Below, piece after piece: positions 62,115-64,000 of a stretch of 64,000 nt of DNA (position 1 is the first letter of the stretch; each line of letters starts with the position of its first letter). The position numbers were made by a program, and so were the translations under genes. Below the pieces are notes generated by a model. That model was not told the origin of the DNA. It saw only the letters and a list, made by a program, of their open reading frames with translations, and ran no database searches. The stretch is from Mycobacterium alsense (GTDB taxonomy: Bacteria; Actinomycetota; Actinomycetes; Mycobacteriales; Mycobacteriaceae), in contig NZ_MVHD01000005.1 in the NCBI RefSeq assembly GCF_002086635.1, positions 62,001 through 126,000 on the forward strand, in the 5' to 3' direction.

Positions 62115-63320
62115 ATGGCAATCAATCTGGAACTTCCCCGCAAGCTGCAAGCGGTGATCGTCAAGACCCACCAGGGCGCCGCCGAGATGATGCGGCCGAT
62201 CGCGCGCAAGTACGACCTCAAGGAGCACGCCTACCCGGTCGAGCTCGACACCCTCATCAACCTGTTCGAGGGAGCCTCCGAATCGGTCGCGTTCGCCGGG
62301 GCCGACGCGCTGCGCGACGAGGAGGAGGATCGGGAGCGAAACCACAACGGCGCCAACATGGCCGCGCTGCTGCAGACGCTGGAGGCCTGCTGGGGCGACG
62401 TCGCGATGATGCTGTCGGTTCCCTACCAGGGCCTGGGCAACGCGGCCATCTCCGCGGTCGCCACCGACGAGCAGCTGCAGCGCCTCGGCAAGGTGTGGGC
62501 GGCGATGGCCATCACCGAACCCGGCTTCGGCTCCGACTCGGCGGCGGTGTCCACCACCGCCACGCTGGACGGCGACGAGTACGTCATCAACGGCGAGAAG
62601 ATCTTCGTCACCGCCGGCTCGCGCGCCACCCACATCGTGGTGTGGGCCACGCTGGACAAGTCGAAGGGCCGCGCGGCGATCAAGTCGTTCGTCGTGCCGC
62701 GCGACCACCCCGGCGTCACGGTCGAACGGCTCGAGCGCAAGCTCGGCATCAAGGGTTCCGACACCGCGGCGATCCGGTTCGACAACGTCCGCATCCCGAA
62801 GGACAACCTGCTGGGCAACCCCGAGATCGAGGTCGGCAAGGGCTTTGCCGGGGTGATGGAGACCTTCGACAACACCCGGCCGATCGTGGCCGCCATGGCG
62901 ATCGGGGTCGGCCGCGCCGCGCTCGAGGAGATCCGCAAGATCCTCACCGAGGCCGGCGTCGAAATCTCTTACGACAGACCGTCACACGTCCAGAGCGCGG
63001 CCGCGGCCGAGTTCCTGCGGATGGAGGCCGACTGGGAGGCCAGCTACCTGCTGGCGCTGCGCGCGGCGTGGCAGGCCGACAACAAGATCCCCAACTCCAA
63101 AGAGGCGTCCATGAGCAAGGCCAAGGCCGGGCGCATGGCCAGCGACGTCACCCTCAAGTCCGTTGAATTGGCCGGCACCGCAGGCTATTCCGAGCAGTCC
63201 ATGCTCGAGAAGTGGGCGCGCGACTCGAAGATCCTGGACATCTTCGAGGGCACCCAGCAGATCCAGCAGCTGGTGGTGGCCCGCCGCCTGCTGGGCCTGT
63301 CGTCGGCGGAGCTCAAATAG
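62115..63320 (+). CDS. fadE23: Acyl-CoA dehydrogenase FadE23
   Basis: A 401-residue acyl-CoA dehydrogenase. FAD contacts are in 'AMAITEPGFGSDSAAVSTTA' and 'EKIFVTAGSRATHIVVW'; the C-terminal catalytic region is 'LEKWARDSKILDIFEGTQQI', where Glu of FEGT is in the place of the catalytic base. It starts 32 bases after fadE24 and should be co-transcribed. Substrate unknown. A weak hairpin follows the stop. Confidence 0.94.
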   Translation: MAINLELPRKLQAVIVKTHQGAAEMMRPIARKYDLKEHAYPVELDTLINLFEGASESVAFAGADALRDEEEDRERNHNGANMAALLQTLEACWGDVAMMLSVPYQGLGNAAISAVATDEQLQRLGKVWAAMAITEPGFGSDSAAVSTTATLDGDEYVINGEKIFVTAGSRATHIVVWATLDKSKGRAAIKSFVVPRDHPGVTVERLERKLGIKGSDTAAIRFDNVRIPKDNLLGNPEIEVGKGFAGVMETFDNTRPIVAAMAIGVGRAALEEIRKILTEAGVEISYDRPSHVQSAAAAEFLRMEADWEASYLLALRAAWQADNKIPNSKEASMSKAKAGRMASDVTLKSVELAGTAGYSEQSMLEKWARDSKILDIFEGTQQIQQLVVARRLLGLSSAELK

Positions 63321-63322
63321 GG

Positions 63323-63349
63323 GTCGGCCTTCCCCGCCTTCGCGCCGAC
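63323..63349. terminator. Weak hairpin between fadE23 and the convergent reductase gene
   Basis: GTCGGC (63323-63328) and GCCGAC (63344-63349) can form a six-pair stem with a 15-base loop between the two convergent stops. There is no T run. Possible bidirectional terminator. Confidence 0.35.
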
Positions 63350-63351
63350 GC

Positions 63352-64000
63352 TTAGGCGGCGGCGTTCAGCCGCTCGCGGGTCTCGGCGTCCAGCTCGATC
63401 GAGGCGACGGCCATGTTCTCCTCCAGGTGCGCCACCGACGAGGTGCCCGGGATCAGCAGCACGTTGGGCGCCACGTCCAGCGTCCACGCCAGGGCGACCT
63501 GCGCGGGGGTGCGGCCGAGCCGCTCGGCGGCGTCGACCACCACCCGGTGGCTCAGCACCGGGTTCGGCCGCATGAAGGCCGCCCCGAGGGGGAAGAACGG
63601 GACGAACGCGATCCCCTGCCGCGTGCATTCTTCGAGCACCGGCGCCGAGTCGCGGTCAACGATGTTGAAGGCGTTTTGCACACAGGCGATTTCGGTGCGC
63701 CCGAGGGCGTGCAGCAGGTGCTCGCGGTTGACGTTGCTCAGCCCGATCCCGCCGATCAGTCCGGCGTCGCGGGCGTCGATCAGGGCCGAGAGCTGATCGT
63801 CGAACAGCTGGTCCGGCCCGTCGCTTTCGAAGACCCGCAGGTTGACCACGGCCAGCCGGTCGACGTCCAGGGTGCGCAGGTTGGTTTCGATGTCGCGACG
63901 CAACTCGGCGGGCTCGCCGGCCGGCAGCCAGGCGCCGGCGTCGTCGCGGCGCCCGCCGACCTTGCTCACCAGTGCCAGGTCGTCCGGGTACGGGTGCAAG
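63352..64000 (-). CDS. Aldo/keto reductase, C-terminal part
   Basis: The visible 216 or more residues are the C-terminal three quarters of a TIM-barrel aldo/keto reductase; the N-terminus lies beyond the right edge. Landmarks are 'LALVSKVGGRR' with the conserved Lys, 'GLIGGIGLSNVNREHLLHAL', 'VQNAFNIVDRD' and 'VLLIPGTSSVAHLEENMAVA', the NADPH-binding end. The family reduces aldehydes and ketones with NADPH. It is not related by position to the fadE pair except by convergence. Confidence 0.9.
   Translation of the reverse strand, partial: LHPYPDDLALVSKVGGRRDDAGAWLPAGEPAELRRDIETNLRTLDVDRLAVVNLRVFESDGPDQLFDDQLSALIDARDAGLIGGIGLSNVNREHLLHALGRTEIACVQNAFNIVDRDSAPVLEECTRQGIAFVPFFPLGAAFMRPNPVLSHRVVVDAAERLGRTPAQVALAWTLDVAPNVLLIPGTSSVAHLEENMAVASIELDAETRERLNAAA

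Overview
The window is from a mycobacterium, most likely a slow grower near the M. avium or M. simiae groups; the species cannot be fixed from the sequence. Base composition is high in G+C and genes are packed with 1-4 base overlaps. Lineage-typical content includes an mce operon, a PPE protein, a 13E12/DUF222 HNH protein, DosR-type boxes, a mycobacterial LexA box, tmRNA with tag ADSHQRDYALAA, and an MbtK-like acyltransferase. Several blocks match the gene order I recall from the M. tuberculosis Rv3068c-Rv3141 region, but they are rearranged and interrupted.

Layout. 1-1.9 kb: start of tgs1, a divergent Acg-type nitroreductase, and a frameshifted SnoaL/NTF2-like gene. 2.2-13.3 kb: Tat-exported DUF1906 protein, tRNA-Ala(GGC), an MFS/pgmA pair, a two-gene fluoride channel, TetR with a divergent APH-like kinase, mbtK, DUF488, an SOS-controlled 13E12 gene, a DsbA-like protein and a CitE-like lyase. 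13.4-24.4 kb: two small genes with SigF-like promoters, a disrupted selO, an LLM oxidoreductase, a tandem TetR pair, two DUF732 proteins, a Tat amidase and a class III adenylate cyclase. 23.6-36.7 kb, minus strand: a Rieske oxygenase/TauD/LLM catabolic operon followed by a complete mce transporter operon (yrbEAB, mceA-F, two associated genes), with a divergent LysR regulator.

37.8-40.3 kb: a type VII secretion toxin cassette made of a WXG100 partner, a WXG-headed toxin with a C-terminal TNT-like NAD glycohydrolase domain, and a small immunity gene. The toxin tip and the immunity gene have much lower G+C than the toxin head. 40.4-43.6 kb: GH6 cellulase, an unknown gene, and a DosR-boxed universal stress protein. 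43.6-53.2 kb: ssrA, ferritin-like protein, MDMPI-type enzyme, EamA transporter, smpB-ftsX-ftsE, a proline-rich protein, an MscS channel, prfB and fprA. 53.2-58.2 kb: a four-gene operon behind a DosR-type box, encoding a quinol NO reductase, a membrane protein with a transposase-like zinc ribbon, a slipin and a TDT transporter. 58.3-64 kb: a PPE51-like gene, hisN, and fadE24-fadE23 behind a perfect 20-base palindrome, then an aldo/keto reductase cut by the window edge.

Three DosR-type boxes (tgs1/acg, usp, norB) suggest a shared hypoxia/NO response covering lipid storage, stress protein and NO detoxification. I found no CRISPR array, insertion sequence or phage. Two genes (the NTF2-like gene and selO) are frameshifted; this could be real decay or sequencing error.
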